Shown: positions 31,357-42,773 of the stretch, piece after piece | Layout of the letters: each line of letters starts with the position of its first letter | How positions within the stretch are numbered: position 1 is the first letter of the stretch | DNA from: Ecdyonurus torrentis | Lineage: Eukaryota; Arthropoda; Insecta; Ephemeroptera; Heptageniidae | DNA length: 64,000 nt | Direction: 5' to 3' | Assembly: GCA_949318235.1 (NCBI GenBank) | Contig: OX439133.1 | Location: 30,186,129 to 30,250,128 of the forward strand | Program-made: the position numbers and the translations under genes | Notes under the pieces: generated by a model | Databases searched by the model: none | The model's input: the letters and a program-made list of their open reading frames with translations, nothing else | Told to the model about the DNA's origin: nothing

Positions 31357-32686
31357 TTACTGACCTAAATTATTATTACAGTAATTTTTCAATTTTATGA
31401 ATTTCAATTCTATGAAGTTGTGGAGGTCTATCACTGGGTCAGGATAAAACATCTGTGTTGTTGGCTTACCCCGAAAGGGATTATAGCTTCATGATATGTA
31501 TATGTATGTAACTCTGTGAATACTGTATCTCAATTTTGTGAATTAAGCTTTTTTTGAGTTCATATATATTGGTATTTCATAAAATCAAGATACTGTATTA
31601 TTATTTAAAATTTAAAAATTACAGCTTACTTACACAAACAATAACACAACCCCCAGGTGTCATTCTTATCAAACATTCAGATGCATGTTCTTCATCTCTA
31701 CACCCTGGTTCCATCTTAATGTCTTCAGTTTGACATTTCTCTACATCCATCTGTACCTCTGTGTTGTTGGTTGTTTCATCTTCAACTTTTATCTCATCAG
31801 GCTCACATTTCTAAAACATAATTAATAACATAAGACAATTAATACATCACTTTTGTATTATAGTTATTCTCATACAGTCTGCATCTCTCCCCCTCTACTG
31901 TTATAGCAAAGTTTGGTTTAAAATAATGGCAAACTTGTCTGTAATTTATGTTACTGCAACTGTCGTGAAATAACAGGTACATCGTAAAGTTGAATACAGC
32001 AATAATGAATGCTGCCTATTTTAGTTAGAGTCAAGCGGGGTGACTTTGAACTCCCATTTATCTCTACTTTGGGCACTCATTTCAAAATTTTGAAACATAT
32101 ATCACTATAAGGGAGTAGGGTACCGACTTTCTATCTCAAAAACTAGAACGTGTTTTGGTTGTAAATTTGGTGTCATTGTGTAGCTAAGGGTTACACCTAG
32201 CCTTGATAAAAATTTTATGATGTTTGACAGTCCTGCAAGAATTACCAGCAAGGGCCTTACCACAGTAGAAGTTCTATGGAGACGTCGAGGTCTCGCATAT
32301 GGCACAGTATTTTGTTATAAAAAATATTCTTTTATAACTGAGAGCTATTACTGATTTACTTTTATTTACTTTAGCACATCACTGAGTAGTGCCTTGCTGC
32401 TCTGTGATGTGCTAAAGTCAATCTCTTCTTTGATTGATAATGTCATTAACATATGACAAAAGCTCTCAGTTGTAAAATAAACTTTTTATAACAAAATACT
32501 GTGCCACATGAGACCTCGACCTCTCCATAGAACTTCTACTGTGGTAAGGTCCTTGCTGGTAATTCTATCCTTTTATTTACTACCTTTACAGTTACAGTAC
32601 TGTAACCGGGCCCCCTCTCTTCCTTTCTAATTTTCTCTAGCATTTTCTTTGAATTTTGCCATACCTAATGACACCAACAGTAGGGA

Positions 32687-32742
<56 letters not shown>

Positions 32743-33192
32743 TGACACACTGGATAATTTTTGGCATATTACAAATGGATTCATTTTCTGTTCCAATTCA
32801 ATCCTTGCATATTCAGAAAGATAATTTATTCCTAGTTTCTCTCTAGGTCTGTAAATACTAATTATAGCCAAACACAATTCTTTTCTCATGTAGGTTAATC
32901 TATCTAACGTGTTATATTTTTATTTCTGTGCTTGTGCATATATGCGTAGTAAGTAGAAACAGAAGCGGATGTGAACAAAATTGCTTACAAGTCATTACCA
33001 AACCAGTCATTCCTTTATTAGTTAATGTCAATACCTATAGAAAGTATTTACTCACAATTTCAATTGTTGTGTGCAGTTCAGGTGAATACTGGAAGATAGC
33101 TTTGTCAGATTGCACAGCCTCAACATTGCGCAAGTGCAGTAGATCACAAGGCTCTTCAACTTTCATCTCTATTACTGCAGCTAGCCTAGCAC
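27378..33192 (-). CDS. Spliced gene with paired Cys/His zinc module (5' end not found)
   Basis: Six minus-strand exons join with consistent phase: 33056-33192, 31634-31810, 31030-31170, 30044-30282, 28952-29037 and 27378-27952 (about 450 residues; the first exon starts in mid-codon, so an upstream exon is missing). Each boundary has AG acceptor and GT donor signals, such as GTTATGTTCACAG/ and AAAAT/GTAAGT. Exons 2 and 3 encode related acidic segments (TEVQMDVEKCQTEDIKMEPG and TEVEMDVERCQSEYINIKPG). Exon 4 (RILEHVQRNISSLTPEAAMV) is unrecognised. The last exon holds CIVCHKTIKTHLARHMKTNH, then a GNKIFNE word, then CKYCLCLLETKEFNSHLKRC, a C2H2 plus C2HC pair. This order resembles a module seen in many transposon-related animal proteins. 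MKVEEP, IKVED and IKMEP are possible SUMO sites. Function unknown, probably nuclear. Confidence 0.75.
27990..28265 (+). repeat. Dispersed repeat with AACATTGCTTAGCATAGAAC, copy 2
   Basis: Lies in the last intron of the minus-strand gene. It shares GGGTGTATGCGCATGACATC, TAATGCGCTTGGA and ATCAATGCTCTCAAAAATATT with 17580, 45915 and 58200. Confidence 0.65.
28684..28886. mobile_element. Foldback element in intron
   Basis: Outer arms TTAGATAATGAGAATAACTG and CAGTTCTTCTCATTATCTAA. Inner arms TAGCCCCA...CGAGATATGCAAC and GTTGCATATCTCGTTGCATG. About 200 bp with no coding capacity. Confidence 0.75.
29040..30043. other. Intron of the minus-strand gene
   Basis: AT-rich, with a C-run at 29925-29939. 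A short plus-strand frame near 29325-29480 (SSVTPTLESYLIQGEG) looks protein-like but has no recognised domain. It shares the word TTCTGTAACACCAACA with 58690. Confidence 0.4.
30720..30946. mobile_element. Foldback element in intron, GACAGCAGCGTTG family
   Basis: Left arm ACTCATCAAAGTGATGCC...AGTGACAGCAGCGTTGCCAG, right arm CTGACAACGCTGCTGTCACT...TGATGGGTAATTT. Arms are about 90 bp. The AGCAGCGTTG core word is shared with the larger foldback at 63388-63760. Confidence 0.75.
31213..31320 (+). repeat. Half of the foldback MITE seen after ZNF-A
   Basis: TTAGGAAAGGTTAAACC through ACGATGAGGTCCGTAGCTTGG matches 2758-2858. The right arm is missing and a T-run of about 31 bases follows. Confidence 0.65.
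31420..31500 (-). repeat. Reverse copy of the short repeat at 845-940
   Basis: Contains GGAGGTCTATCACTGGGTCA and TTGGCTTACCCCGAAAGGGA, the reverse complement of the unit A intron repeat. Confidence 0.55.
32105..32232 (+). repeat. Fragment of the TATCTCAAAAACTAGA dispersed repeat
   Basis: AGGGAGTAGGGTACCGACTT, TATCTCAAAAACTAGAACG and TGTGTAGCTAAGGGTTACA match the repeats following the three ZNF genes. It lies inside the first known intron of the minus-strand gene. Confidence 0.6.
32237..32572. mobile_element. Long foldback MITE, ATTACCAGCAAGG family, complete copy
   Basis: Arms of about 120 bp: GAATTACCAGCAAGGGCCTT...TGGCACAGTATTTTGTTATA against TATAACAAAATACTGTGCCA...AAGGTCCTTGCTGGTAATTC. 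The centre has a second pair around TTTAGCACATCAC / GTGATGTGCTAAA. This is the longest member of the family also found at 15950 and 25193. Confidence 0.8.
32684..32740. repeat. (GA)n microsatellite
   Basis: Near-perfect GA repeat of about 57 bp in an intron of the minus-strand gene. Confidence 0.95.
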
Positions 33193-33324
33193 CTGTGAAC
33201 ATAACTTTTAATTAGGCATGTGTATACTAAATATACCGTTACTGTATTTATATATATATTTTTTTAATTAAATTAATTAATTAATTAATTTAATTAAACC
33301 TTAAAAAAAAAAAAACATAGCCGT

Positions 33325-33527
33325 CTGGATTTCATTATTTTCCATTCATGAAATGGCAGCTGCGGGTTTATGACATCACAGCTTGCCTGTTTCACGAGCG
33401 GGGAAACAGGCAAGCTGTGACGTCATTAACCCGCAGCTGCCATTTCTTTAATGGAAAATAAATTAGAAATCAATGACTCCAGCCAAATCAACGTTGGTAT
33501 TTAGGTACAGTATGTTAGGATATTAGA
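33325..33527. mobile_element. Foldback element, GACTCCAGCCAAATCAACGTTG family, copy 1
   Basis: Arms GGCAGCTGCGGGTTTATGAC / GACGTCATTAACCCGCAGCT and ACAGCTTGCCTGTTTC / GAAACAGGCAAGCTGT. The outer left arm is lost. Fuller copies are at 45183-45505 and 61020-61300. Confidence 0.75.
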
Positions 33528-33639
33528 AAAAAAAATTTAATGAGTTTTACTCTACGTTTTTAATTACTTACAATAATAAGATATCTAATTAGAACTTTGA
33601 GTAGCTTGATGAATAAAATGAATATGAATTCTATACCAC

Positions 33640-33990
33640 ACAACAGGCTATACCCAACAACGTGTGATTTAATAGAAATGAGTGAGATGAGGTGGATTGG
33701 TGAACTGTCCCAAGATACCTCTGACTTGGTGTGGGCCATTACCACCACTGCCAGAACTGGCCGGAGACATGAATAGACCTGTCAAGCCTAAAAATCTCTC
33801 CTACCGTTTTACCTGTGATTCACTGGCAAACGTACGGGCATGAACGTGCAGAGAACATGAGTGCGCACTTGGTGCATGTACCATATGCACGGCCTCTGAA
33901 AAAACCGACACGGTACCCACCAAGCAATGAATGCACAACCTCTCGCACATCAGACTAGCACGCATACCACTGCGCCACCAGGCTCGGTTT
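33640..33990 (-). mobile_element. Probable tRNA-derived SINE
   Basis: On the minus strand the head reads GAGCCTGGTGGCGCAGTGG, which includes a pol III box A match TGGCGCAGTGG (33967-33977), followed by a weak box B-like GAGGTTGTGCATTC. The body (GCATGTACCATATGCACGG... on plus) is not AT-rich like its surroundings. It is too diverged to be a functional tRNA, and no other copy is seen in the window. Confidence 0.45.
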
Positions 33991-35215
33991 ATTCTGCTCA
34001 GCGTATTCTGCACTGTGTGCATGAAAAAGCACGAGAATGCACTTTTTAACGCCATTTGGAACAATAAAAACAACTATGTACAGTATATTATAGCATATAT
34101 ATATCATATCATACATAGAACTCATACCATGGGACGCATAATTTTGTCTTATTTTCTTTAGGATTCAAGCAATATTTACTAATAAATATTATTATTCTCA
34201 AAAACTTATTAATATATTCAACTCTAATACCAGCATTATGTTCTCAAAACACATTGCTTTAAAACTAGGGAAAAAAAAGAAAAAGAAAAACATTTCCCAT
34301 AGCGGCCCGTGTTCATTTCTTTATCGGGTGTTATCTTATATATGAATGCAAGTATACGTTAGATAGACTAATTAACTTATACGAACCTCTTGTTAATTAA
34401 ATTAGACGTGGATTTTCTCCTCAACTCCAAACATCGCACATAATGTCAGTTTTGTCAGTTGCCGTAACATTGACTGCACTATAGTTGGCTGTCGTTAATT
34501 GTCGATGTATAAACACTTTTAGTCGTCACCTGGAATTGTTATTTATATTTAACAGAAGCCGAAAACAATGAACATTATTACAAAAATTAAAATATATATT
34601 GTCTTCTCTCATAAACTCAATTTTTTTGTAATTTATTTTCTAGTTTTTTTCAAATTTCTTCCTTTTGCAGTCCTTTTGTCTTGTTTTTTAAAACAGCTGA
34701 TGATTTCACTAAATTACAGCTTCGCCAACTTTAAATGTTAAAACTAAAATTTTAGAATTTAGTAACATATGTTACTAAATATATTTGCAGGGGTGACAAT
34801 TATTAAATTGTTGTACAAATGTGGCGGCAATTTCATTAGTTTAAAAGTTTTTCCGCACTTTATAAAAATATAAAAAGTCGATCATCACTCTTTCTTAGGG
34901 GTTGATCACCTGGACTTGGAGAGCAACTTTTATTACTATGAGATATTATTTTTTTTATTATTATTTGTTATTATTTATTATTTTTCCCCTGTTAAGAATA
35001 CAAAAGCTTTAACTGCGAAAGCGAAGTTATAAAAATTTTATTGCTTATCTTGCATTAATTAATTGATTTATTATATTATATCGCATTTTGCTGTCCTGCT
35101 TTTTTAGTGATGCTTGCTCATAATAATACGCATTTCCTTATAATATATACATTATATACCGGCAAATGAAAAATGAAAGTAAGTTTAAAAAAAGATTCAA
35201 ATATAATATCATAGT
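33991..35215. other. Intergenic, upstream side of the minus-strand gene
   Basis: The missing 5' exon and promoter of the 27378-33192 gene may lie here. A short minus frame near 34430-34470 begins MLRQLTKLTLCAMFGVEEK, but no donor with the needed phase was found, so I do not annotate it. Confidence 0.35.
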
Positions 35216-35450
35216 ATAACTCACAGTAGATATATGATACAGTAGTCCATCTCCTATACTGGGATGAATGTCAGATCAAAAAACGCGCCATAATTCCGAC
35301 TGGGTGAAGCGGACTGAACTAAAAGTAACTGAAGTAACGTTACGCGTGTAGTTACAGCCCGCTTCACCCAGTCGGAATTATGGCGCGCATTGATCTGACA
35401 TTCTCAGTATAGGAGATGGACTCTACTGTATCATCTACTGTGAGTATAAC
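35216..35450. mobile_element. Foldback element with about 95-bp arms
   Basis: TCACAGTAGATATATGATAC and CTCCTATACTGGGATGAATG are mirrored by CATTCTCAGTATAGGAG and GTATCATCTACTGTGA. The inner part is GCGCCATAATTCCGACTGGG / CCCAGTCGGAATTATGGCGC. GC-richer than its flanks; a single copy in the window. Confidence 0.8.
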
Positions 35451-37134
35451 TTATATACTACTATGCAAAACATGCGTGAGCCAAAAAAAATAAATAAATA
35501 AATACAAAAAAGGAAGGGAAGCCGGGAATTTAATATCAAAATCATAAAATAAAAATTATATAAATTATCAGTTGTAGTACGTACGTATCCTATACAATGC
35601 TGTATGATATGCTAGTTTAATAATAATAAAACATAGTTTTTATTTTAAGGACGCCACAAAAAGTACAAGCCCGCACTGACATTATATACAGAAAATGTTG
35701 CCAGAGTATATGATTTTAATAACAGTATATTTTAATGTAACTTGTACTATATTACATAATTTTATAATAAAAAAAAAATTGAACCATTAGAAGTATAATT
35801 TAAAATGAAAACTTTTTTTAAAACCAGCATGAACGTTAAAAACAAATACTATAATATAATACAAATATATCGAAGTTATAGGATTATTTGTATATTATGT
35901 ATACTGTATGCGTTTTTTGCGTATGCTGTATATATATTTTACTGTAATATATATATATATATAGCATATACAGTACACATAATATACAAATACTCCTTTA
36001 CTTTAAGAGTCCGATGCACTCACAGAAAACATCGAATTTTTAATCACGTGACCAGAGATTCAAGTGACTGAAGTTATTAAAGGAAATGACCAAGGTAGTA
36101 AACAGATTACAAGCGATAAAGGTATATATCTAGGAATATTGTATTGAATGACATTCTTGACCAAGTTTGGAATCTTAATCTTATATCAAGTGATTCATTT
36201 GTGAGCTTCATAGTATTTTATATTTTATGCAAGAAAAAAAAAAAGTTGGAGTAAGCTACTTGTGTGCCTTCAGTATTGAAATATAGATAGACACACGAAT
36301 TTTATATAATATTACTTAGTACGTTTGCTAATTAGATTAATTAATAATGATAGTAGGTGTTTTATTTGCAATTTATAATTCTTGCCACTTTTTTTTCTTT
36401 TTCTTTTCTTCTTTTTTTTTTCCATTTTCTGATATTGCAATTGCATGTTTTGTATTACAGGCTAATTAAAAATATTTGCAATATTATAACGTTTTCAGAA
36501 ACTATAAAATAAAAAATTAATAAATATTAGTAATTAGTTCAATATAAATTTAATGGCTTAAAATATATTTTTTTATTTTTATAATATTTGGATGCATTTA
36601 TTTTACTATTACACTATAAGTGACATTTTATTGCAAAAAAAAAAAAAAAAAAAAAAAAAAATCAGACTTGCAAATATATTTGCATTCAATTTTTAAACCA
36701 GGCAATCTTTGTATTGCAATTATAATTCAAGAAATAAAAATGAAACGTTTTGCTAATCAATTATTATTTGCATAAAAATTTCACACTTTTAATAATATAG
36801 GCAAGAGCAGATAGGTTCAATTCCGTTCAACCATTGTATAAACGAACTAAAAATAATGATAATAATAAATAGCATTCCGTAGTTCATACATACTGTATGA
36901 TAAAATACTGATTCCAAGAAACAGACAAATATTATTTTTATTGAAACATAGATAGACGTTTCCTGCCAACAAAAATAATCTTAAGCCTTGGGCAGTAGGT
37001 GCATTGCGGTACCGATGCTACCAAGGCGATTTAAAATTTATTATATTTTAATAAATCATATTTAGTAAATTACGCTCTTATTATTTGTCAAAGTGAGACT
37101 TAAAATACATTTTTTGACTGCTCGTAATATTTAG
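35451..37134. other. AT-rich intergenic sequence
   Basis: Contains TA-rich runs (35930-35990), an A-run at 36636-36660 and no convincing coding frame. GATCACGTGACC at 36040 is an isolated E-box. Confidence 0.5.
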
Positions 37135-37250
37135 GGTGCCTTCCGAATGGGGTTTTTTTCTAAAATGATCGTGCGAGTTTTTAGGTGAAAAAAACTGAAT
37201 AAAACCGGAACTAGAACGAAAATAAAAAAATCCCATTCTGAAGGCAGAGA
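37135..37250. repeat. Small foldback
   Basis: GTGCCTTCCGAATGGGGTTTT on the left is mirrored by AAATCCCATTCTGAAGGCA on the right. Confidence 0.55.
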
Positions 37251-37596
37251 TATATTAACAAGCATTATTGTTACCAAAAATGAAACTTGTAGCTCTCAAG
37301 CTGTTCGTGTAATTTACTAAATACGATTACATTGATTTAAATGAGAGTATGAAAAGTTGCCTATCTATGCAGGGACAGCAGTGCACGGGACTCTTAACAT
37401 ATTTGAAACTTTCTTGTGTCGGTAATGACGGTAATATAATAAAGTATTTAAAATAAATTATTGTTGATATTTTTAACTTAATATTTCCTTCACATTAACG
37501 TTATAAAATTCCTAAGAGAGTTATAATTTTGAATTTTGTAAGATTACTAAGTTAAGGCGGGAAATCAGCTACTGCGGGATTTGACTAAAAAGTTGT

Positions 37597-37880
37597 AAAG
37601 ACTGAAAAATCTGAAATTTTGTACAGGTATTTTCAAAAATATTAAAATTTTGGGAGGTCACCATGCTATAGACTTTTAATTACGATTTTTTGAAGTTTTA
37701 GTCCCATAAGAGCCCATGTTAATTTCAATAATTAATTTCTCTCTTATCTGATGGTCACGGGTTCTGAAAATTTTATCATAGGTAGCTGTTACTATTAACT
37801 CTCAAATGGCATCATAAAATTTGAAAGTTTTCTTTTTAGATTTTGAGATACGATACAAGCCATCTGAATATACAACCCTT
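37597..37880 (-). repeat. Dispersed repeat ATCTCAAAATCTAAAAAG, reversed copy
   Basis: Reverse complement of 10588-10850, including GGGAGGTCACCATGCTA, CTTATCTGATGGTCACGGGT and TTTCTTTTTAGATTTTGAGAT. Confidence 0.7.
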
Positions 37881-37972
37881 AACTAAGTTGTTCAAGTTTA
37901 TTGATTGCCTCATAGTAAACGTTCTTTGAAATAAAGACTCTGTATAATATATAATATACAGAAGAGCTGTGG

Positions 37973-38774
37973 AAAATCGTTAAAATTTCAAAACTGGTTA
38001 ATCGAAAAAAATATTTATCGGTTCGGTTAAATCAAACTTTCGGTGATTAGATTTTGATTTCGGTTTTTACTTTTAAAAAAATCATAATAAACGTAATTAA
38101 TTTTTACTTGTTAGAAAATCGTTAATATTTAAAACGATTTTTTTTCTATACAATTATTTTAATTATTTTATATTAAATTTTTTATATTTATGGCTAAAAT
38201 GATTATGTTAAATGCATTATCTCATATTATCTTTCATATTTTCTTTTATAAAATCAAATGGCATCAGAAAAAATATTGCGTTGCAATATTTAGATTAAAT
38301 TGCATTTATTATGAATATAATAATAATAATAATATTAATAATGAATTTTATAACTCATTGAATTGAACAATGATTTTTTCTTTCTTTTTTTTAAATTAAC
38401 ATAAAAATGGGGGAAAAAATAGTCTTATAACTTTATTGGTAAAATATATATAAATTATTATAGTGATTTATTTTAAAAAAGTATATATTTTTTAAAATAT
38501 TTTCTTAACTTATTTAATTGAGGGTAAAACAATTTATATGACATTTTTTTTCTTGTAGTCGTTGTAATGAAAACCGAAAATCCAAATTTAAAAATCAAAG
38601 TATTTCAGTTTGATCAAGAAATATAAAAATCATTTAATTTTTTCGATTTTTTGGTAAGGAAATTTTTAATTCGTTTTTATTTTTGTTTTTCGGTTTCTCA
38701 GATTTGCCGAAACCGATTAATCGCGTAAAATTTAAACCGTGGTTTCCAATAAACTGGATATTTTCCACAGCTCT
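37973..38774. mobile_element. Inverted-repeat element rich in CGGTTT/AAACCG words
   Basis: AGAGCTGTGGAAAAT at 37973 and ATTTTCCACAGCTCT ending at 38773. The interior is scattered with TTCGGTTT, CCGAAAA and GGTTAATCG words in both directions. The AGAGCTGT end is shared with the CTCG-rich elements at 17934 and 51742. The target duplication is not resolved, as the right flank runs into TA repeats. Confidence 0.65.
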
Positions 38775-38775
38775 C

Positions 38776-38777
<2 letters not shown>

Positions 38778-38848
<71 letters not shown>

Positions 38849-38872
38849 TATATTATATATATATACATATAT

Positions 38873-38917
<45 letters not shown>

Positions 38918-38920
38918 TAT
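38778..38920. repeat. (TA)n microsatellite
   Basis: Interrupted TA dinucleotide tract ending a few bases from the 3' end of the lectin 1 coding region. Confidence 0.95.
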
Positions 38921-38943
38921 TATTAGTCGTTTTTTAAATGGTG

Positions 38944-41137
38944 TTATATTATAATCCTTAAATTTTGTTCACATATAAATCTAAATTTTAATAAGCAAGG
39001 GTAATCTCCCCAATATCCACCACCAAGTATTAAACAGTTATCATTATTATTTTCAATAGGAGAAAGTGTTTGTACAAAGAACGTGATATTAGTCCCAGTT
39101 GCCATCCAAATCCAATTCCCTTTCTGTGCAACATAACGGCCGCTAGACCAAACCCAGTTGTAAGATTTTGTTTGTAGTTTTGAAACATCACTCTCAAGGG
39201 CATCCCACTCTTCTTTCGACTCGATACTAACTAATTGCATTCCATATGACTTGCAAAATGTATCTGCATCATTCCAGGACTTTAATGGTTCATCGAAGGA
39301 AAAAAAATATTTCTTGCCGCGGAAAGTTTTTGTTTCTAAGCTTATTGGTAACAACAGGTTATAGATAGCATCAATTTGATCACTTATGACGTTTTTCGTT
39401 TTGTGATCGTCATCTAATGTTTGCTTTATTCGATATTGGGTCTCCTTCATTTTACCTTGAGTATCCTTCATTTGTCCTTGTACTTGCTTTATATCATCTT
39501 GTGTGTTTTTCATTAGTCCTTGTTCTTGTTTTATATTATCTTGCGTTTGCTTCATTTGTTCTTGAAACAACTTTATTTGGACTTGTTCTTGCTTTACATT
39601 ATCTTGTATCTTCTTAATTTCATCCAGCGAATCTTTCATTTGAACTTGTGTTTGCCTCATTTCATCTTGCGTTTCCTTCATTTGACCTTGTTCTTGAAAC
39701 AAAATATCCTGTGTTTCCTTCATTTCACCTTGTACCACCTTCATTTGACCTTGTTCTTGCTTCATTTGACCTTGAATGTTCTTCATCGCATCAATCATTT
39801 TTTCCTGTACTTTCTGTTGCCCAGTCAATGTCGACAACAGAAAGTTCTCTTCTCCCCTCAACTCTTGCATTATTTCTTCAATTGCTGCCACCTGGTTTTC
39901 AAACTTCTTTCCTAAATCTTTTACGTCATTACTCAATTTGGTTACTTTTGAGTTAATATCTGGATCCTGAAACAAATTTCAAGAAAAATAAAATAAAAAC
40001 GAGTTACATAATATACACGCAGCTAAAATATATTATTTTTTGTTTTATTAAGTATAAAGGATGTTAATACACTATTAGAATGGAACAATTTTTTTAAATT
40101 ATGTGTCCAGCTTTCAAAACGTAAAATTGTGTCCAATAATCTAAATATCTCTAGCCTCCGTTGCAGCTTTTATCAAACATAAACTAAACAAAGTATATTA
40201 TAGTGATTATAGTCCATACAACGCTAAAAGATTTGAAATTAGAACGCTCTAATTTTTTAACACGCATTAATTATACCAATTATCTCCATGAAAAATTATA
40301 TTTACAATCTCACTTATCGTTTTATATTATTATTTTTAATATTAGTGGAATGATGCATTTACTTATATATACAACACTGAAAATTTCCTCTATCTGATCC
40401 ATTATATATAGTAAAAGCTTATTAAAAGTTTAAAGACAAGCGGCCGGTAACTAATGGTGTCACTGATAGTCAATGAGAAACTTATTTTAAAATAAAAATT
40501 TCTACAAAATTTTTATTAACAAATTAAAAACTATCTGTTATTTATTATTTATCAGAATAACACGCGCAGGCACGCAGGGTAAGCTAATTTAATATGTCGC
40601 CTATAGGATGGGGAGAAAAACGTTTTTTTTTTTTTTTTCTTTTTTTTTTGAGAAAACTACTATAGCTATACTAATTCTCGAAAATCAAAATTTGAATAGT
40701 GATATTCTAGAGATATACTCTATAAAGAGATATTAAAATGATAAATACTTGACTGGACATCGCTATTACGTATATAGTTTAAGCCTCAGAAAATTTTAAA
40801 TATTTTTCTTTTAACTGATAACTTCCATTCTAATGATGTACTAAAATAAAAATGACATTAATTTGATAATTTCTATATTATATTTGTCATAAACGTTGGT
40901 TCTTAATTTTAATTTAAAAAAATTTTATATTCGATCATTTCAATTTACAATAAACAAAAATACTTGCTTGTGTTTAGCACACGTGCTACACTTTAGCTAG
41001 TGTTTTATAGTAAAATAAATAAAAAAGTTTGATAAAAAAAGGTATTAATAGTGTTTATTATATCTCACCATAGCAACATTGCTCGTAGCTTGCCCATGCA
41101 GCAGCAACAAAACCAAAAACATTTTTTGGCAAATCAT
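38944..41137 (-). CDS. Lectin 1: secreted long coiled-coil C-type lectin
   Basis: Two minus-strand coding exons: 41069-41137 ([19 protein letters not shown], a signal peptide, donor ATG/GTGAGA) and 38944-39966 (acceptor TTGTTTCAG/GAT), joined in phase 0 to give 363 residues. Residues 24-90 include the family word [11 protein letters not shown]. Residues 85-210 are a very regular heptad coiled coil of [13 protein letters not shown] units. Residues 238-356 form a C-type lectin domain ([53 protein letters not shown]) with the four canonical cysteines C261, C334, C347 and C355. EPN/QPD and WND motifs are absent, so classical calcium-dependent sugar binding is doubtful. An acceptor AG lies 7 bases before the ATG, suggesting a 5' UTR intron. 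Likely oligomeric and extracellular; an immune role is only inferred. Confidence 0.88.
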
Positions 41138-41349
41138 GTAGAATCTGCAACATATAATAAATAACGAACAAGTGAACAAAGTTGTTAGCTTTATAATTTT
41201 ATAGTAAATTTATAGTTATAATAAAATTTATTAAAACCAAATATATGTCATATGAAAAAAATAGATGAAAAGAAATATAATAAATAAAAAATACAGTATA
41301 TTATGTATATTCAATTCAGAATATATTAATATGAAAGAAATAATATATA

Positions 41350-41490
<141 letters not shown>

Positions 41491-41607
41491 ATTCTATATT
41501 TATTTAGTATTATATTATATGTAAACAATCTTATAATTATTTCTCACTTCTTTTTAACTATTTATTTACTGGTTTCTTTGTATTTATTTTCTTCGCTCTC
41601 TAAGATA

Positions 41608-41866
<259 letters not shown>

Positions 41867-41887
41867 AAATCTTGTTTATATTTAAGC

Positions 41888-42773
41888 GCATTGATATTTG
41901 TGCAGCTATGACAATTAAGATTCTTAACACATAGTTTTTTGTAAATCGTGAATATATAATACTGTTATTATTATTATTTTTTTTTCCGTTTAACTGTATT
42001 TTATTGTAACCTATAATATATGTAACAAAATATATTTACTGCAACTATATACAAAAAAAATACAAATTAAAGTGTTAATATCAATGTCAAATAATTTTTC
42101 ATATAGAAATTAAATATTATTCATGTATTTTTTTCATCTGAAAGTTTAGTTTAATTTTCAGCTTTTATTGTATATAATTTTTTTTTAATTTTTTTTTTCA
42201 TTAATTAATTGGTTAAAGAATATATAAAATTTATATAATAAATATGTACTTGAAATATATTCTTTATAATATTTCAATTTTTGTTCCTTTAGATCTTTAA
42301 CAACAGTAAAAAAATGTATATGTATATGTTTTTTTAATTTGATTATATAACTTGCTTCAAATATTTATAAGCTATAAGCTTATTATTCGTTGCCTATAGG
42401 TATAGTAGTCATGAAGTAAGGTTTTAAAAATATTTATTTTAATAAAAACATTGCACCATATAATTATCAATTATCAGTTATCACTATTGAAAAATTGGCG
42501 TTTTTTGAAATAGTAACGCTATACCATTTGGGCAATGTTTTAAAGATAACGATATTATGTTATAGTGGGAGGCTAGGTTACATTAATATACTGTAGTAAT
42601 TATATCGTCATAGAAATTTTGGGTATCGAATACAAGACTGGTCATATATTATATATATTTATAATGAAAATACATATATTACATAATTTATATATTTTTC
42701 ATGATCGAGTTTCAAATTTAATTTTATAAGATGTCTTGAATTGTATTGAATAGGAGGCGTTGCAAAAGAAGGT
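41888..42773. other. Intergenic, nothing recognised
   Basis: AT-rich sequence without foldbacks or convincing frames. Confidence 0.5.

Noticed and set aside
33960..33995. Functional tRNA gene
   Set aside because: Only a box A match is convincing; no cloverleaf with acceptor and anticodon stems can be formed.
33801..34073. 90-codon minus frame over the SINE-like segment
   Set aside because: Translation of the tRNA-derived repeat; no domain.
34420..34480. MLRQLTKLTLCAMFGVEEK as the missing first exon of the minus-strand gene
   Set aside because: No GT donor leaving the required phase 1 was found.
39417..39956. Plus-strand frames rich in Leu/Phe opposite lectin 1
   Set aside because: Antisense shadows of the heptad-repeat coiled coil.
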